A stretch of 64,000 nucleotides of DNA from assembly GCF_024437655.1 (NCBI RefSeq), contig NZ_JANBVF010000004.1:1-64000 (forward strand). Reading direction: 5' to 3'. A program made the translations under genes and the position numbers. The notes under the pieces were generated by a model that saw nothing but the letters and a program-made list of their open reading frames with translations, was not told the origin of the DNA and did not search any database. Source of the stretch: Chitinolyticbacter albus. Lineage in GTDB: Bacteria > Pseudomonadota > Gammaproteobacteria > Burkholderiales > Chitinibacteraceae. The number at the start of each line of letters is the position of its first letter. Position 1 is the first letter of the stretch. This document shows, piece by piece, positions 26,607 through 37,260 of this stretch.

Positions 26607-27565
26607 CCCGGCAGTTCGACGCCAGGCACTGCCCGCAACAGCCGCGCGGCACACTCGCGGATCTCTTCGTTCAGCGCATCCGGCGTGCGTACCGAGAATT
26701 CGAACGGCAGCGCGGCAAGCTGGCGGGCGAACCAGCGCAGGCTGTCGGTGCTGGTCTGCAGACGCACGCCATCGTACTGCTGCGTCAGCGCGCCGACATG
26801 GCCGCCGAGTTCGGACAATGCGGCGGCGAGGTCCGTGTGCAGCAGGATATCCACCGGGTGGGCACGCTGCATGTCGGTGAAGCTCTGCTGCAGGTAGCGC
26901 GCGGCATCAAAATCAGCCGGGCGCAGGAACGAGGCCGGCAACGGTCGGGCCTCGTGGATACGATCGAGCCGGAAGGTGCGCAGGTCGCGCCGCAGGTGAC
27001 AATGCCCACACAGGTACCAGCGGCCACGCCGGTAGACGAGGCCATAGGGATCGACGTCGCGTTCGGTCGCCTCGCCGCCCTCGGCCTGGTAGAGCAGCCG
27101 CACCCGCTGCTGCGCATGGGCGGCGGTGGCAAGCGCGACCAGCGCCGCGCCGCCTTCCGGGCTGGCGGGCGCCAGATCGAGCGTGGCGCGTTCCGTCAGC
27201 GCACGCAGCCGGGGCTTGAGCGCCGTGGGCATCACCCGCTCCAGCTTGGCCTGCGCACTCTCGAGCGCCGGGCCGGCATCGGCAAGGCCCAGCCCGCGGG
27301 CAGCGGCGAGGCCCAGCGAGATCGCCAGCGTCTCCTCGTCGGTGAACATCATCGGCGGCAACTTGAAGCCGGCGACCAGCTTGTAGCCGCCGTAGCGGCC
27401 ACGCTCGGCGATCACCGGAACGCCAATCTCTTCCAGCGCGGCGATGTAACGGCGCAGCGTGCGCCCGTCCACCTCAAGCCGCAGCGCCAGTTCCCGCCCC
27501 GACAGCTGGCCGTGGGTCTGCAGCAGCTCCAGGACCGCCAGCACCCGCGTTGCCGGTTTGGACAT
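26603..27565 (-). CDS. YafY/WYL-domain transcriptional regulator
   Basis: A 320-residue regulator. An HTH_11 winged helix at residues 1-60 (TRVLAVLELLQTHGQLSGRELA then a recognition helix VDGRTLRRYIAALEE) precedes GYKLVAGFKLPPMMFTDEETLAISLGL, a standard linker. The WYL domain (about 150-230) contains RDVDPYGLVYRRGRWYLCGHCHLR and the FRLDRI strand; it usually senses a nucleic acid or small ligand. Tyr replaces Trp in part of the WYL triad. The gene is divergent from a GST gene across a 114-base gap with an imperfect palindrome, so it probably controls that gene. Confidence 0.88.
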   Translation of the reverse strand: MSKPATRVLAVLELLQTHGQLSGRELALRLEVDGRTLRRYIAALEEIGVPVIAERGRYGGYKLVAGFKLPPMMFTDEETLAISLGLAAARGLGLADAGPALESAQAKLERVMPTALKPRLRALTERATLDLAPASPEGGAALVALATAAHAQQRVRLLYQAEGGEATERDVDPYGLVYRRGRWYLCGHCHLRRDLRTFRLDRIHEARPLPASFLRPADFDAARYLQQSFTDMQRAHPVDILLHTDLAAALSELGGHVGALTQQYDGVRLQTSTDSLRWFARQLAALPFEFSVRTPDALNEEIRECAARLLRAVPGVELPG

Positions 27566-27584
27566 CTCGCATTCACCGTTTCGT

Positions 27585-27607
27585 ATTAGGTCGGAATATA
27601 TCCTATT
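27585..27607. promoter_or_regulatory. imperfect palindrome between the WYL regulator and GST
   Basis: ATTAGG (27585-27590) and CCTATT (27602-27607) form imperfect half-sites around an A/T-rich centre, TCGGAATATAT. The position between two divergent starts suits an operator or overlapping promoters. Confidence 0.4.
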
Positions 27608-27679
27608 TGGGTTTTATCGTGGCGTCATGGTGGGGCAGCACCCTGCCCCGTCGCGTATTCCTACACCAGGAGATCCAAA

Positions 27680-28417
27680 ATGCATCCCGTACCCGTACTG
27701 TTCTATGGCGTGCCGCAAGGTTGCTCGTTCGGTTCCATCGTCGCGCTGGAGTGGCTGGGCCAGCCCTACCGGCTATGCCGGATCGAGATGCTGGATCACC
27801 CCTGGCCCGCGGCCTACGCCGCGATCAACCCGCTGAACCAGACCCCCGCGTTGCTGCTGGAAGAAGGCGAGGCACTGAGTGAAAGCCTGGCCATCCTGCT
27901 CAACATCGGCACGCGCGGCATTGCCCGTGGGCTGGGCTTCTACCAGGGCACGCCCGAAGCGGACCGGCTGAACGAGGTGCTGGCCTACCTCAACAGCGAT
28001 TTCTTCGCCGCCTTCGGCCCGCTGTGGGCCGCTTACGAAATGCAGGATGCGGACGAGGCTACGCGCGCCGTGCTGCAGCGGATCGGCAATGCCGGTGTGG
28101 CCAAGGCGCTGGCCCATGTCGAGGCCCTACTGGGCCGCCGGCCATGGCTGGCGGGCGCACAGCGCACGGTGGCCGATGCCTACTTCGCCGGCGTGGCGCG
28201 CTGGGCCGAGTACTTCCCGCAGTTCGATCTGGCGCTGGATTACCCCAACCTGCGGCACCATCTGGACCGGCTGCGCGCCGATCCTGCGGTGCAATTTGCG
28301 ATGGCGATCGAGGCGGGTGAGCCCGCGACCAGCAGCGGCCGCTGCTTAGGCCACGTGATGCTGGATGCGCTGCATGAGCAGCGGGCCCGGCTTGGGCGCG
28401 AAGGCGTTCCCGCCTGA
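27680..28417 (+). CDS. glutathione S-transferase family protein
   Basis: A 245-residue protein with a thioredoxin-like N-terminal domain (PVLFYGVPQGCSFGSIVALEWLGQPYRLCRIEM, with a Cys-Ser at residues 13-14 in the usual glutathione-activating place). LNQTPALLLEEGEALSESLAIL follows, the cis-Pro and Glu-Ser pair that hold glutathione. The C-terminal helical domain runs from about residue 95. AYFAGVARWAEYFPQFDLALDYPNLRHHLDRL is a typical end. An AGGAG sequence precedes the ATG. The divergent WYL regulator suggests induction by an unknown electrophile. Confidence 0.88.
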   Translation: MHPVPVLFYGVPQGCSFGSIVALEWLGQPYRLCRIEMLDHPWPAAYAAINPLNQTPALLLEEGEALSESLAILLNIGTRGIARGLGFYQGTPEADRLNEVLAYLNSDFFAAFGPLWAAYEMQDADEATRAVLQRIGNAGVAKALAHVEALLGRRPWLAGAQRTVADAYFAGVARWAEYFPQFDLALDYPNLRHHLDRLRADPAVQFAMAIEAGEPATSSGRCLGHVMLDALHEQRARLGREGVPA

Positions 28418-28544
28418 GCGCGTCGACGAATCACGCCGCGACCGGGTGCGCGCCACCCGGGCCAGCGCCCGGACGCGGCACAACGTATCGACGGCAATGC
28501 GGGCGGATCGACGCAATCTGGCGCCGATCAAGTACCATGCCCGC

Positions 28545-29222
28545 ATGTGGACGCTGAACCCGCTGCGATCTCCCGCAGCCGACGTTGCGCTGTGGCGGCT
28601 CGATCTCGATCATGCCACGCCGTGGCATATCGATTATCTGCAGGACTTATCCGACGACGAAGCGACGCGCGCGCTGCGCTACGTACGCCCGGCGGACCGC
28701 TTGCGCTTTGTCGCCACCCGCCTCAGTCTGCGGCGCCTGCTGGGCGAACGGCTGGACCGCGCGCCGCGCGTGGTGGCCTTCGAGCAAGGCCCACACGGCA
28801 AGCCCGCACTGGCGCGTAGCGGACTGCAGTTCAACGTATCGCACACTGGCAACCATGCGCTGATCGCGATCTCGACCGGCTTGCCGGTCGGCGTCGACAT
28901 CGAGCAGATCAAGCCCGCGCGCGACACCATCTCCCTTGCCGACAAGATCTACGCCCGCGCCGAGCAGGCTTGGCTCAAGGCGCAGCACGACGAAGTGGCC
29001 GGCTTTTACACCGTGTGGTCATGCAAGGAAGCCGTGCTCAAGGCATGGGGCTGCGGCATCGCCGGGCATATGGCGCGGCTCTCGGTTGTGCCTGAGAACG
29101 ACGGGCAGGTCACGCTGACCTTCGACGAGACGCCGCAGCTTGATACCCATGCCTGGCTGCTGCCGGTGCCGGAAGGCTATAGCGCCGCGCTGGCTTGCGG
29201 GCCTGCGCGCAGCCCGTTCTGA
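28545..29222 (+). CDS. 4'-phosphopantetheinyl transferase (Sfp/AcpT type)
   Basis: A 225-residue enzyme that moves phosphopantetheine from CoA to a carrier protein serine. The three family motifs are present: FNVSHTGNHALIAI (about 95-108), VGVDIEQIKP (about 115-124; Asp and Glu bind Mg) and FYTVWSCKEAVLKAWGCGI (about 155-173; K-E catalytic). The 225-residue length puts it in the two-domain Sfp type, which tends to serve nonribosomal peptide, polyketide or general carriers. No such synthase is in the window. ATG 28545 is taken from the start of the alignable region. Confidence 0.9.
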   Translation: MWTLNPLRSPAADVALWRLDLDHATPWHIDYLQDLSDDEATRALRYVRPADRLRFVATRLSLRRLLGERLDRAPRVVAFEQGPHGKPALARSGLQFNVSHTGNHALIAISTGLPVGVDIEQIKPARDTISLADKIYARAEQAWLKAQHDEVAGFYTVWSCKEAVLKAWGCGIAGHMARLSVVPENDGQVTLTFDETPQLDTHAWLLPVPEGYSAALACGPARSPF

Positions 29223-29223
29223 G

Positions 29224-29760
29224 TTAGTACGCCACGTCGGTCCGCGCGAGACGAGCAGCCAGCTCGGCCAACGCGGCGGCAGGCTCAGGAGCGTGGAACA
29301 CACCTTTTGCCGCCTGCCACAGCATCAGGTTGAGCGGCGCGCCAAAGTCTTCGACATGCCAGCCATCCCGGTCGACCGCCCGGCCTGCGTGGTCACAGCC
29401 GTGGCTCGCCCGATCGACCATCTGGGTTCCAACCGTGGCATCGGGTAGCCACAGCCAGACCGGCTTGCCCAGCGCATGCGCATAGCCGATCTCGAACGCA
29501 GTACCCGAATCGGGCTCGCTCGCCGAGCGGAATGCGCGCGCATCGGCCAGCACCAGATCGGCCTCACGGATCAGCGCGCAGTTGGCGGCAAAGATCCACT
29601 GCCGTTGCGCCGCTGCATCGAGGCCGTGCGGCACCGCGTTGTCGAGCGGGAATAGCCCCGTGAAGCCGTGCTCGACGCAGCCGGCCTTGAGCGCCTCGCC
29701 CCAGGCCAGCGCATCGGGGCGGAACACGCCGGGGCCGGCGAGATAGATGGCAAACGACAT
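29224..29760 (-). CDS. nucleoside 2-deoxyribosyltransferase
   Basis: A 178-residue protein of the NDT family, which exchanges bases on deoxyribonucleosides for nucleotide salvage. The opening MSFAIYLAGPGVFRPDA gives the G-P loop. LVLADARAFRSASEPDSGTAFEIGYAHALGKPVW contains the D-S-G-T-x-x-E-x-G signature with the nucleophilic Glu (about residue 85). ATG 29760 is chosen because the beta strand starts at once, and ten upstream codons are dropped. Its stop lies directly after the end of the phosphopantetheinyl transferase gene (convergent, with one base between). Confidence 0.88.
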   Translation of the reverse strand: MSFAIYLAGPGVFRPDALAWGEALKAGCVEHGFTGLFPLDNAVPHGLDAAAQRQWIFAANCALIREADLVLADARAFRSASEPDSGTAFEIGYAHALGKPVWLWLPDATVGTQMVDRASHGCDHAGRAVDRDGWHVEDFGAPLNLMLWQAAKGVFHAPEPAAALAELAARLARTDVAY

Positions 29761-29830
29761 GGCCCAGCTCCGCGATAAGACATCGGACACTATAACGCGG
29801 GCAACACGACTGCCGCGCAGCCCTGTTCGG

Positions 29831-30724
29831 TCAGCCCGACATGCCTGGTGCCAGCGCCGCGTCGAACTCGCCCAGCTTGCGCTCGAACCAGGCTTCGTCG
29901 CGCCAACCCACCAGCATGGCGTGTTTCACGTCGTCCCACAGGCTGAACAGCCAGCGCCGCTGCGGCCAGCCGGGCGCGCATGGGCTCTGGGCCAGATAGC
30001 GGTTCAGCAGGTCGAGCTGCGGCGCCGCGTCGGGCAAATGAAAGAGGTCGAGCTCGCGATGGCTGTAGCGCGCCTGCGCCGGATCGATCACGCCGGTGAG
30101 ATGGCCGCTGACCGGGTCAGCGAGAAAGTTCCAGGCGTGGCAATCGTCGTGGATGAACACCGGCGCCTCGCCCGCCAGTGGGGCGATCAGCGCTGGCGCC
30201 AGCTCACCGGTGGCCAGGATGCGGGCGCGGGTCGCATCGCTGAAGCCATCGGCACCGGCCAGCCATGCGGAGAGTCGCGTGAGATCGGCGTGGTAGCAGC
30301 TGGCGAAATCGACATGGCGACCACCCTGCTGGTCTTCGAACGCATCGCCCGCCTGCGCATGCCAGTGCAGCAGCACGTCGACGATGGCCTCGCCCAGCGG
30401 GCCGGCGTATTCATGCGCCACTTCGCCCGAGGGCACGCCGTCGACCCAGGTCTGCACCAGCGTCTGCATGGATGCGTCGAGCTCGATGGCGATCAGTTCC
30501 GGCACCGCCACCTGCGACGGGCTATTGAGCCGCAGCCGCTTGAGCGACAACGCCTCGCGCGCCGCCATGCCCTGCTGACGGAAGCACTTCACCGTGCGTA
30601 GCCGGCCATCGGGCAGGCGCATCCGGTATACCTGGGCGTAGAAACCCTCGTAGGTGGCGTCGAGCTCCGCCGCCCCACCGAACCAGCGCGGCGCCTGTGC
30701 CGCGATCCACGCTTGCGTATCCAT
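29831..30724 (-). CDS. aminoglycoside phosphotransferase (APH)-fold kinase
   Basis: A 297-residue kinase-like protein. The N-lobe has FYAQVYRMRLPDGRLRTVKCF with the ATP-binding Lys. The catalytic loop reads VFIHDDCHAWNFL (H-x-D-x-x-x-x-N) and the metal loop is VIDPAQARYSHRELDL (D-P in place of D-x-G). The set is functional-looking. APH-fold enzymes phosphorylate antibiotics, homoserine, choline or sugars, so the substrate is open, and an antibiotic-resistance role should not be assumed. The ATG at 30724 has a GGGGAGAGG sequence upstream, and 34 earlier codons are dropped. Confidence 0.85.
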   Translation of the reverse strand: MDTQAWIAAQAPRWFGGAAELDATYEGFYAQVYRMRLPDGRLRTVKCFRQQGMAAREALSLKRLRLNSPSQVAVPELIAIELDASMQTLVQTWVDGVPSGEVAHEYAGPLGEAIVDVLLHWHAQAGDAFEDQQGGRHVDFASCYHADLTRLSAWLAGADGFSDATRARILATGELAPALIAPLAGEAPVFIHDDCHAWNFLADPVSGHLTGVIDPAQARYSHRELDLFHLPDAAPQLDLLNRYLAQSPCAPGWPQRRWLFSLWDDVKHAMLVGWRDEAWFERKLGEFDAALAPGMSG

Positions 30725-30857
30725 AGCCCCTCTCCCCTGATGGCGCTGTGCTGGGCCTTGCGTGACAAGGTAGCTGGGCGGAAGGGCGTTGCCTACCACG
30801 GAAGAATCGGTGAACAACAAAGGCAAAACAGAACACCGCTTCCCGCAGGCTAAGGAA

Positions 30858-31202
30858 TCACGAGATCGCGCCCGACCTCTTCCCGAGTTCTATCAGTCCC
30901 CAGCCATACCAGAAGTACAATTTTTCCCCACTTCCTGCGCCCTCGGGGTTATCCCAATAGCTCCAGCGAGCCACGATCAGGAAAGGGGCGATGGGCAGCA
31001 ACGCGCTCTCGCTTGAGTGGGGAACATGAATCGCCAACGGCATGCCTTCAACCCAGTGGGTTGGCTCTTCCCCCAGCGCCACCTCGTCCGCGCTCAACAA
31101 CCGCACTCGAGGCTTTTCGTGGCGACAGTTGTGAACGCTGGCTGTGCCAAACACGGCGGTCAGCACATAGGCAACAAGCATCAAACAGAGGAAGGTGCGC
31201 AT
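30858..31202 (-). CDS. hypothetical exported protein
   Basis: A 114-residue protein with a clear N-terminal signal sequence (FLCLMLVAYVLTAVFGTASV) and a hydrophobic segment, SALLPIAPFLIVARWSYW, with aromatic-rich YFWYGWGLI near the end. Base composition is visibly less G+C-rich than the flanks (near-balanced third positions), so it may be recently acquired. No strong ribosome binding site precedes the ATG at 31202. I do not recognise it. It may be real but weakly expressed, or a remnant. Confidence 0.5.
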   Translation of the reverse strand: MRTFLCLMLVAYVLTAVFGTASVHNCRHEKPRVRLLSADEVALGEEPTHWVEGMPLAIHVPHSSESALLPIAPFLIVARWSYWDNPEGAGSGEKLYFWYGWGLIELGKRSGAIS

Positions 31203-31318
31203 GATTCGGCGGGTATCTGGTAACGCGATGCATCAGGATATGTGCGCCCAGCCCCGATTTCATCTCCAGAGCCCGATGTAGCTCCGGGTGTTGCGCCGAT
31301 ACCCGTCTGCGCCGCACC

Positions 31319-32799
31319 TTACGCCGGTACGGTACGGCTACGGGCCCACGCCCGCAGCTCGTCCAGCTCCTCGGCGCGCAGTACCGATAGCGGCTTGGTC
31401 GCAGCCAGCGTGGCCAGCAATGTGGGCTGGTCCAGCGATCGCTCGGCCGCGTGCGCTTCGAGCAAGGCGGACCGGACCGAGGCCTCGATCTCGGCGCCGG
31501 AATATCCATCGCTGCCCTGGGCCAGCGCGAGCAGGTCGAAGCGATCGAGCGGCTGCTTGCGCTTCGAAAGATGCACGCGGAAGATCGCCGCGCGCGCCGG
31601 GCCATCGGGCAGATCGACGAAGAACAGCTCGTCGAAGCGGCCCTTGCGCATCAGCTCGGGCGGCAAGGCGCGCACGTCGTTGGCGGTGGCGACCAGAAAC
31701 ACCGGCGCCGGGCGCTCGTTCAGCCAGGTGAGCAGCGTGCCGAGCACGCGGCGCGATACGCCGCCATCGGTACCACCGTCGGCATCGGAAGCCAGGCCCT
31801 TCTCGATCTCGTCCACCCACAGCACGCACGGCGCCATGGTTTCGGCCGTGGCCAGCGCCTGGCGCAGATTGCGCTCGGTCTCGCCGAAGAACTTGTTGAA
31901 CAGCGTACCCATGTCCAGCCGCAGCAAGGGCACGCCCCAGCTGCCGGCCACGGCCTTGGCGGCAAAGCTCTTGCCGGCGCCCTGCACACCGAGCAGCAGC
32001 ATGCCGCGCGGCGCCTCGACGCTGGCTTCGGCGTCGGCCTGGATAAAGGCCCGGCGACGCAGCGACAGCCATTGCTTGAGGTTGGTCAGCCCGCCCACCT
32101 CGTCGAGCCGGGCAGCGGGGAACTCGAAACCGAGGATGTCGCTACCGAGGCTGGCCTGCTTCTGCTTGAGCACCTGAGTGAGATCGTCACGGGTGATCTG
32201 GCCGTCGTCGCGCATGGCCTGGCGCACCAGCCGCCGCGCCAGCGGCAGCGGCGTGCCGGTCAGGTACTGGATCAGCAGCTGGTACGCCGCTTCGTCGGCC
32301 CGCAGCGTCTCGCCGCTGTCGCGCTTGTGGCGGGCGGCTTCGTCCTTCACGATCTGCTGGATCTCGCTGCGGGTCGAGCCGGGTATTTCCAGCCGCGCCG
32401 CCTGCGCCGCAAGCTCGCCGGGCAGGTTGAGTTCGGGGGCGATCAGCACGATGGCGCGATCGGCGCGGTGATGCTCCTGCACCACTTCGCGCAGTCGGCG
32501 CAGCGTGACCGGGTCGTCCAGATACGGATGCGGGTCGAGCAGCACGAACAGGCCGTTCTGCGGGCTGGCGTCGATATGCTTGAGCGCGTCGTCGAGCGAC
32601 TGCGTGTTGTATTCGGCCTTGTGCTCGGGCGGCCGGCAGAGCCCATCGGCGGCGCTCCAGGCGAAACACGGCACCCGGTCCAGCTGGCAGAAGCGCTGCA
32701 CCTGCTCGAAAGCCGCAACCTCGTCGTGCGTTTCGATCAGGATCAGCGGGTAGCGGCACTCCCACAGCAACCTCAGCTGGCTGACGACATCGCGCTGGC

Positions 32800-32803
<4 letters not shown>
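31319..32803 (-). CDS. AAA+ ATPase, Ycf46-like
   Basis: A 494-residue AAA+ ATPase of the type related to cyanobacterial/plastid Ycf46. The N-terminal 230 residues form a degenerate first ATPase-like domain (LLWECRYPLILIETHDEVAAFEQV; LFVLLDPHPYLDDP). A helical linker follows, then an active AAA+ core with Walker A GVQGAGKS (about 273), Walker B VLWVDEIEKG (about 330), sensor 1 VATANDV and second-region ARG in LMRKGRFDELFFVDLP. The start is GTG at 32803, which shares GTGA with the parE stop, so translation is coupled. Its substrate is unknown. Confidence 0.88.
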
Positions 32804-34773
<1,970 letters not shown>

Positions 34774-34923
34774 TGGCTCGGGAACGTGTTGCGGATATAG
34801 CGCAGCAGTCTAGCAAAAGCCGGCCATGCCCGGCCATGTAACCATCGGTGAAGCACCGGGAACCCTCCGCTATCCCGTGCGGTCTGCCTATCTACATGGG
34901 GCGATACAAGAAGGGGAGCATCA

Positions 34924-35277
34924 ATGAACAAGCTTGCCAGCCTGATCGGCTTTGACAACATCGCAGCGGTCATCGACGACTTCATCCACGCAGCGGCCCG
35001 GCATCCGCGACTGGCTGCGTGGCTGTCCCGCGCTTCCGACCTGAGACCCTATCGCCAACGGCTGATCGCCTTCTGGACCGCCGCGCTCGACGGCGAGAGC
35101 TATCGCCTGGACCGCCCCGCCAGCCAGTTGCCAGCGTTGATCGACGACATCGATCGCCAACGCTGGCACTCCATCGAAACCTTGCTCCACCACGCGATCG
35201 ATCGCCACGTGCCGGGCCATCTGGCCCAGCACTGGCATCGGCGGGTCGATCAGCTCGGCGAAACCGTACCGGTCTGA
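34924..35277 (+). CDS. hypothetical protein, group III truncated-globin-like
   Basis: A 117-residue, almost all-helical protein. FIHAAARHPRLAAWL, then LRPYRQRLIAFWTAALDGESYRLDRP, then IDRQRWHSIETLLHHAIDRHV and a C-terminal AQHWHRRVDQLGE follow the helix order of group III truncated haemoglobins (FYxRVRxDPxLxPVF ... FWxxxLxGxxxYxGxP ... HFxRWLxLF). The proximal haem His position appears to be Arg (RQRW in place of xxHF), so haem binding is doubtful. AGGGGAGC precedes the ATG. It converges with the NmrA-type gene and overlaps it by 28 bases. The family call is tentative. Confidence 0.6.
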   Translation: MNKLASLIGFDNIAAVIDDFIHAAARHPRLAAWLSRASDLRPYRQRLIAFWTAALDGESYRLDRPASQLPALIDDIDRQRWHSIETLLHHAIDRHVPGHLAQHWHRRVDQLGETVPV

Positions 35278-36179
35278 GCGGCTTCCTGCTGCACGGTCGC
35301 ATACGTTGTAAACAAGCCCGGCAGCGCATCCTGCAGCGTGGTCGGGGTGGTAGTGGCTGCACTGCGGCCTTGCAGCGTATGAATCAGCCCGCTGTTGAAG
35401 GCCTCGACCAGTTCTACGCATAGCGCCGCCACATCGGCGGCGAGGCCGGCTTCACGCAACCCCGCCGAGAGCTCGGCCGTCCCGACCTGCTGGTAGCGCA
35501 AATCGGGGCGGTTAGCATGCGCGGCAATTAACGCGGTCACTTCCACGAAATCGAGATCGCGCGGCCCCAGCAGCTCGCGGATCTGCCGGCCCTGCCAGTC
35601 TGGATCGCGCAAGGCGGCGATGGCTGCGTCGGCAATATCGTGCGTCGACAGCATGGGCAGCTTGATGTCGGGGGCTACGCCGTCGGCGTGCACGCCGCTT
35701 GCCAGCATGGCAGGCAGCGCGGGGCCGAAGTTCTCGAAGAAATGGCTGGCGCGCAGCAACAGCAGATCGACGCCGGCGAGCTCGCCCAACCGCGCTTCAT
35801 GCGCATGCAGGCTGCGTATCATGCCGGTGGCACCGGCCTGGTCCGCGCCCACGCTGGTGAGCTGCACCACCCTGCCCACCCCCGCCTCGGCGATGGCCTG
35901 CACCATGGCCCTACTCTGGCGCTCCTGGCTGGCCAGATAGCCCGGCTGGCTCACATCATAGGGTAGCAACGCATAGACCGCGTCCACGCCCTGCCAGGCA
36001 CGCGCCAGATACGTAACGTCGTCAACTTCACCCACCGCGATCTGCGCACCCCTGCGCTGCAGCGCGACGAGCCGTTGCGCATCGCGCCCCAGAGCAACGA
36101 CATCGATGCCGGCCTGCAACAGGTCCTGGGCGATACGGGAACCGGTGCGACCGCTCGCACCCATGACTGCAATCTTCAT
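35250..36179 (-). CDS. NmrA-like NAD(P)-binding oxidoreductase
   Basis: A 309-residue atypical short-chain dehydrogenase. The Rossmann motif MKIAVMGASGRTGSRIAQDLLQAG (G-x-x-G-x-x-G) opens the protein. VGEVDDVTYLARAWQGVDAVYALLP and VVQLTSVGADQAGATG follow, as in NmrA/QOR2-like NAD(P)H sensors and quinone reductases; the Ser-Tyr-Lys triad of classical SDRs is not seen. An AAGGAG sequence stands before ATG 36179. It is divergent from an AraC regulator across two operator-like repeats, so it is very probably that regulator's target. Confidence 0.87.
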   Translation of the reverse strand: MKIAVMGASGRTGSRIAQDLLQAGIDVVALGRDAQRLVALQRRGAQIAVGEVDDVTYLARAWQGVDAVYALLPYDVSQPGYLASQERQSRAMVQAIAEAGVGRVVQLTSVGADQAGATGMIRSLHAHEARLGELAGVDLLLLRASHFFENFGPALPAMLASGVHADGVAPDIKLPMLSTHDIADAAIAALRDPDWQGRQIRELLGPRDLDFVEVTALIAAHANRPDLRYQQVGTAELSAGLREAGLAADVAALCVELVEAFNSGLIHTLQGRSAATTTPTTLQDALPGLFTTYATVQQEAAQTGTVSPS

Positions 36180-36202
36180 TTCGGCACTCCTTGTGCGGAT
36201 GG

Positions 36203-36223
36203 TTCGTCCACTATCCGCTGGAG
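36203..36223. promoter_or_regulatory. operator-like site A (NmrA/AraC intergenic)
   Basis: TTCGTCCA, a short spacer and GCTGGA give an imperfect inverted repeat that resembles site B at 36266-36287. It starts 24 bases upstream of the NmrA-type ATG, where a bound regulator would cover that gene's promoter. Confidence 0.5.
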
Positions 36224-36265
36224 TATTGGGATGATCCATGATGGCAAGTCGCTGCTTTATGCTTA

Positions 36266-36287
36266 TTCGTCCAAATCGCTTGGACGA
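36266..36287. promoter_or_regulatory. operator-like site B (NmrA/AraC intergenic)
   Basis: TCGTCCAA (36267-36274) and its exact complement TTGGACGA (36280-36287) are separated by 5 bases, and TTCGTCCA repeats site A. It ends 26 bases before the AraC-type ATG, consistent with autoregulation. Confidence 0.55.
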
Positions 36288-36313
36288 TGGCACGACGCGC
36301 CTAAACTGCAGTC

Positions 36314-37258
36314 ATGAATCCAGACGATGCATGGCTCTTTGTCGATCCACTGGCCGAGGCACTGCACTTCCTGCGCATGAACGGCCTGATCTACTGCCGC
36401 TCGGAGCTGACCGCACCGTGGGGTGTGGCATTGCCACCGCTGCCCGACTGCCTGATGTTCCACTTCGTGGCGAGCGGCAGCGGCTGGCTGCATGCCCCGG
36501 GCCGAGCACCGGAACCCTTGCGTACGGGGGATTTCGTGCTGTTGCCCCATGGCCACGGCCATACGCTGACCAGCGCGCCTGGTGTGGCAACCACCAATCT
36601 GTTCGAGCTCGATCGTACGCTGCTCTCACCCCGGTTTGAGGTGCTGCGCCACGGTGACGGCGGGGATGCAACGCAGGTGATCTGCGGCGCAGTGCATTTC
36701 GATGATCCTGCCGCGCACCGGCTGGTGGCGCTGCTGCCGCCGGTGCTACGGCTGGATGGCACCACTCAGCGCCAGCCCTGGTTGCACGACCTGTTGCGCT
36801 TCATGGCGGCCGAAGCACAGACGCTGCAACCCGGCGGCGACACGGTGATCGCCCGCCTGGCCGATGTACTGGTGATCCAGGCCATCCGCGCGTGGATGGC
36901 CAGCGACCCGGCGGCGCGGCAAGGCTGGCTGGGCGCATTGCAAGACAGGCAGATCGGCCGGGCGATCGCGCTGATGCACCGCGATCCGGGCCAGGCGTGG
37001 ACGCTCGCTACACTCGCCGGCCAGATCGGCATGTCGCGCTCCGCCTTCGCCGCACGCTTCACCCAGCTGGTCGGCCAACCCGCGATGCAATACCTCGCCG
37101 ACTGGCGCATGCACGTGGCGCTCGCGAGCCTGAAGCGCAAGGCCGAGCCCATCGCCAGCCTGGCGCTGCGTATGGGCTATCAATCAGAGGCGGCCTTCAG
37201 CCGCGCGTTCAAACGGGTGATCGGCGTCTCGCCGGGGACCATCCCGCCCGAGCGTTAG
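36314..37258 (+). CDS. AraC family transcriptional regulator
   Basis: A 314-residue regulator with an N-terminal cupin (AraC_binding type: LMFHFVASGSGWLHAPG ... GDFVLLPHGHGHTL) and a C-terminal pair of helix-turn-helices (about 210-310). The second is LASLKRKAEPIASLALRMGYQSEAAFSRAFKRVIGVSPG, the AraC hallmark. The cupin suggests sensing of a small reactive or aromatic compound. It is divergent from the NmrA-type oxidoreductase gene; pairs of this kind commonly control oxidoreductases. ATG 36314 is well placed after the operator region. Confidence 0.93.
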   Translation: MNPDDAWLFVDPLAEALHFLRMNGLIYCRSELTAPWGVALPPLPDCLMFHFVASGSGWLHAPGRAPEPLRTGDFVLLPHGHGHTLTSAPGVATTNLFELDRTLLSPRFEVLRHGDGGDATQVICGAVHFDDPAAHRLVALLPPVLRLDGTTQRQPWLHDLLRFMAAEAQTLQPGGDTVIARLADVLVIQAIRAWMASDPAARQGWLGALQDRQIGRAIALMHRDPGQAWTLATLAGQIGMSRSAFAARFTQLVGQPAMQYLADWRMHVALASLKRKAEPIASLALRMGYQSEAAFSRAFKRVIGVSPGTIPPER

Positions 37259-37260
37259 GG

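Noticed and set aside
29831-30724. Antibiotic-resistance aminoglycoside kinase
   Set aside because: Only the APH fold is visible. There is no mobile element or known resistance-type sequence, and many APH-fold kinases are metabolic.
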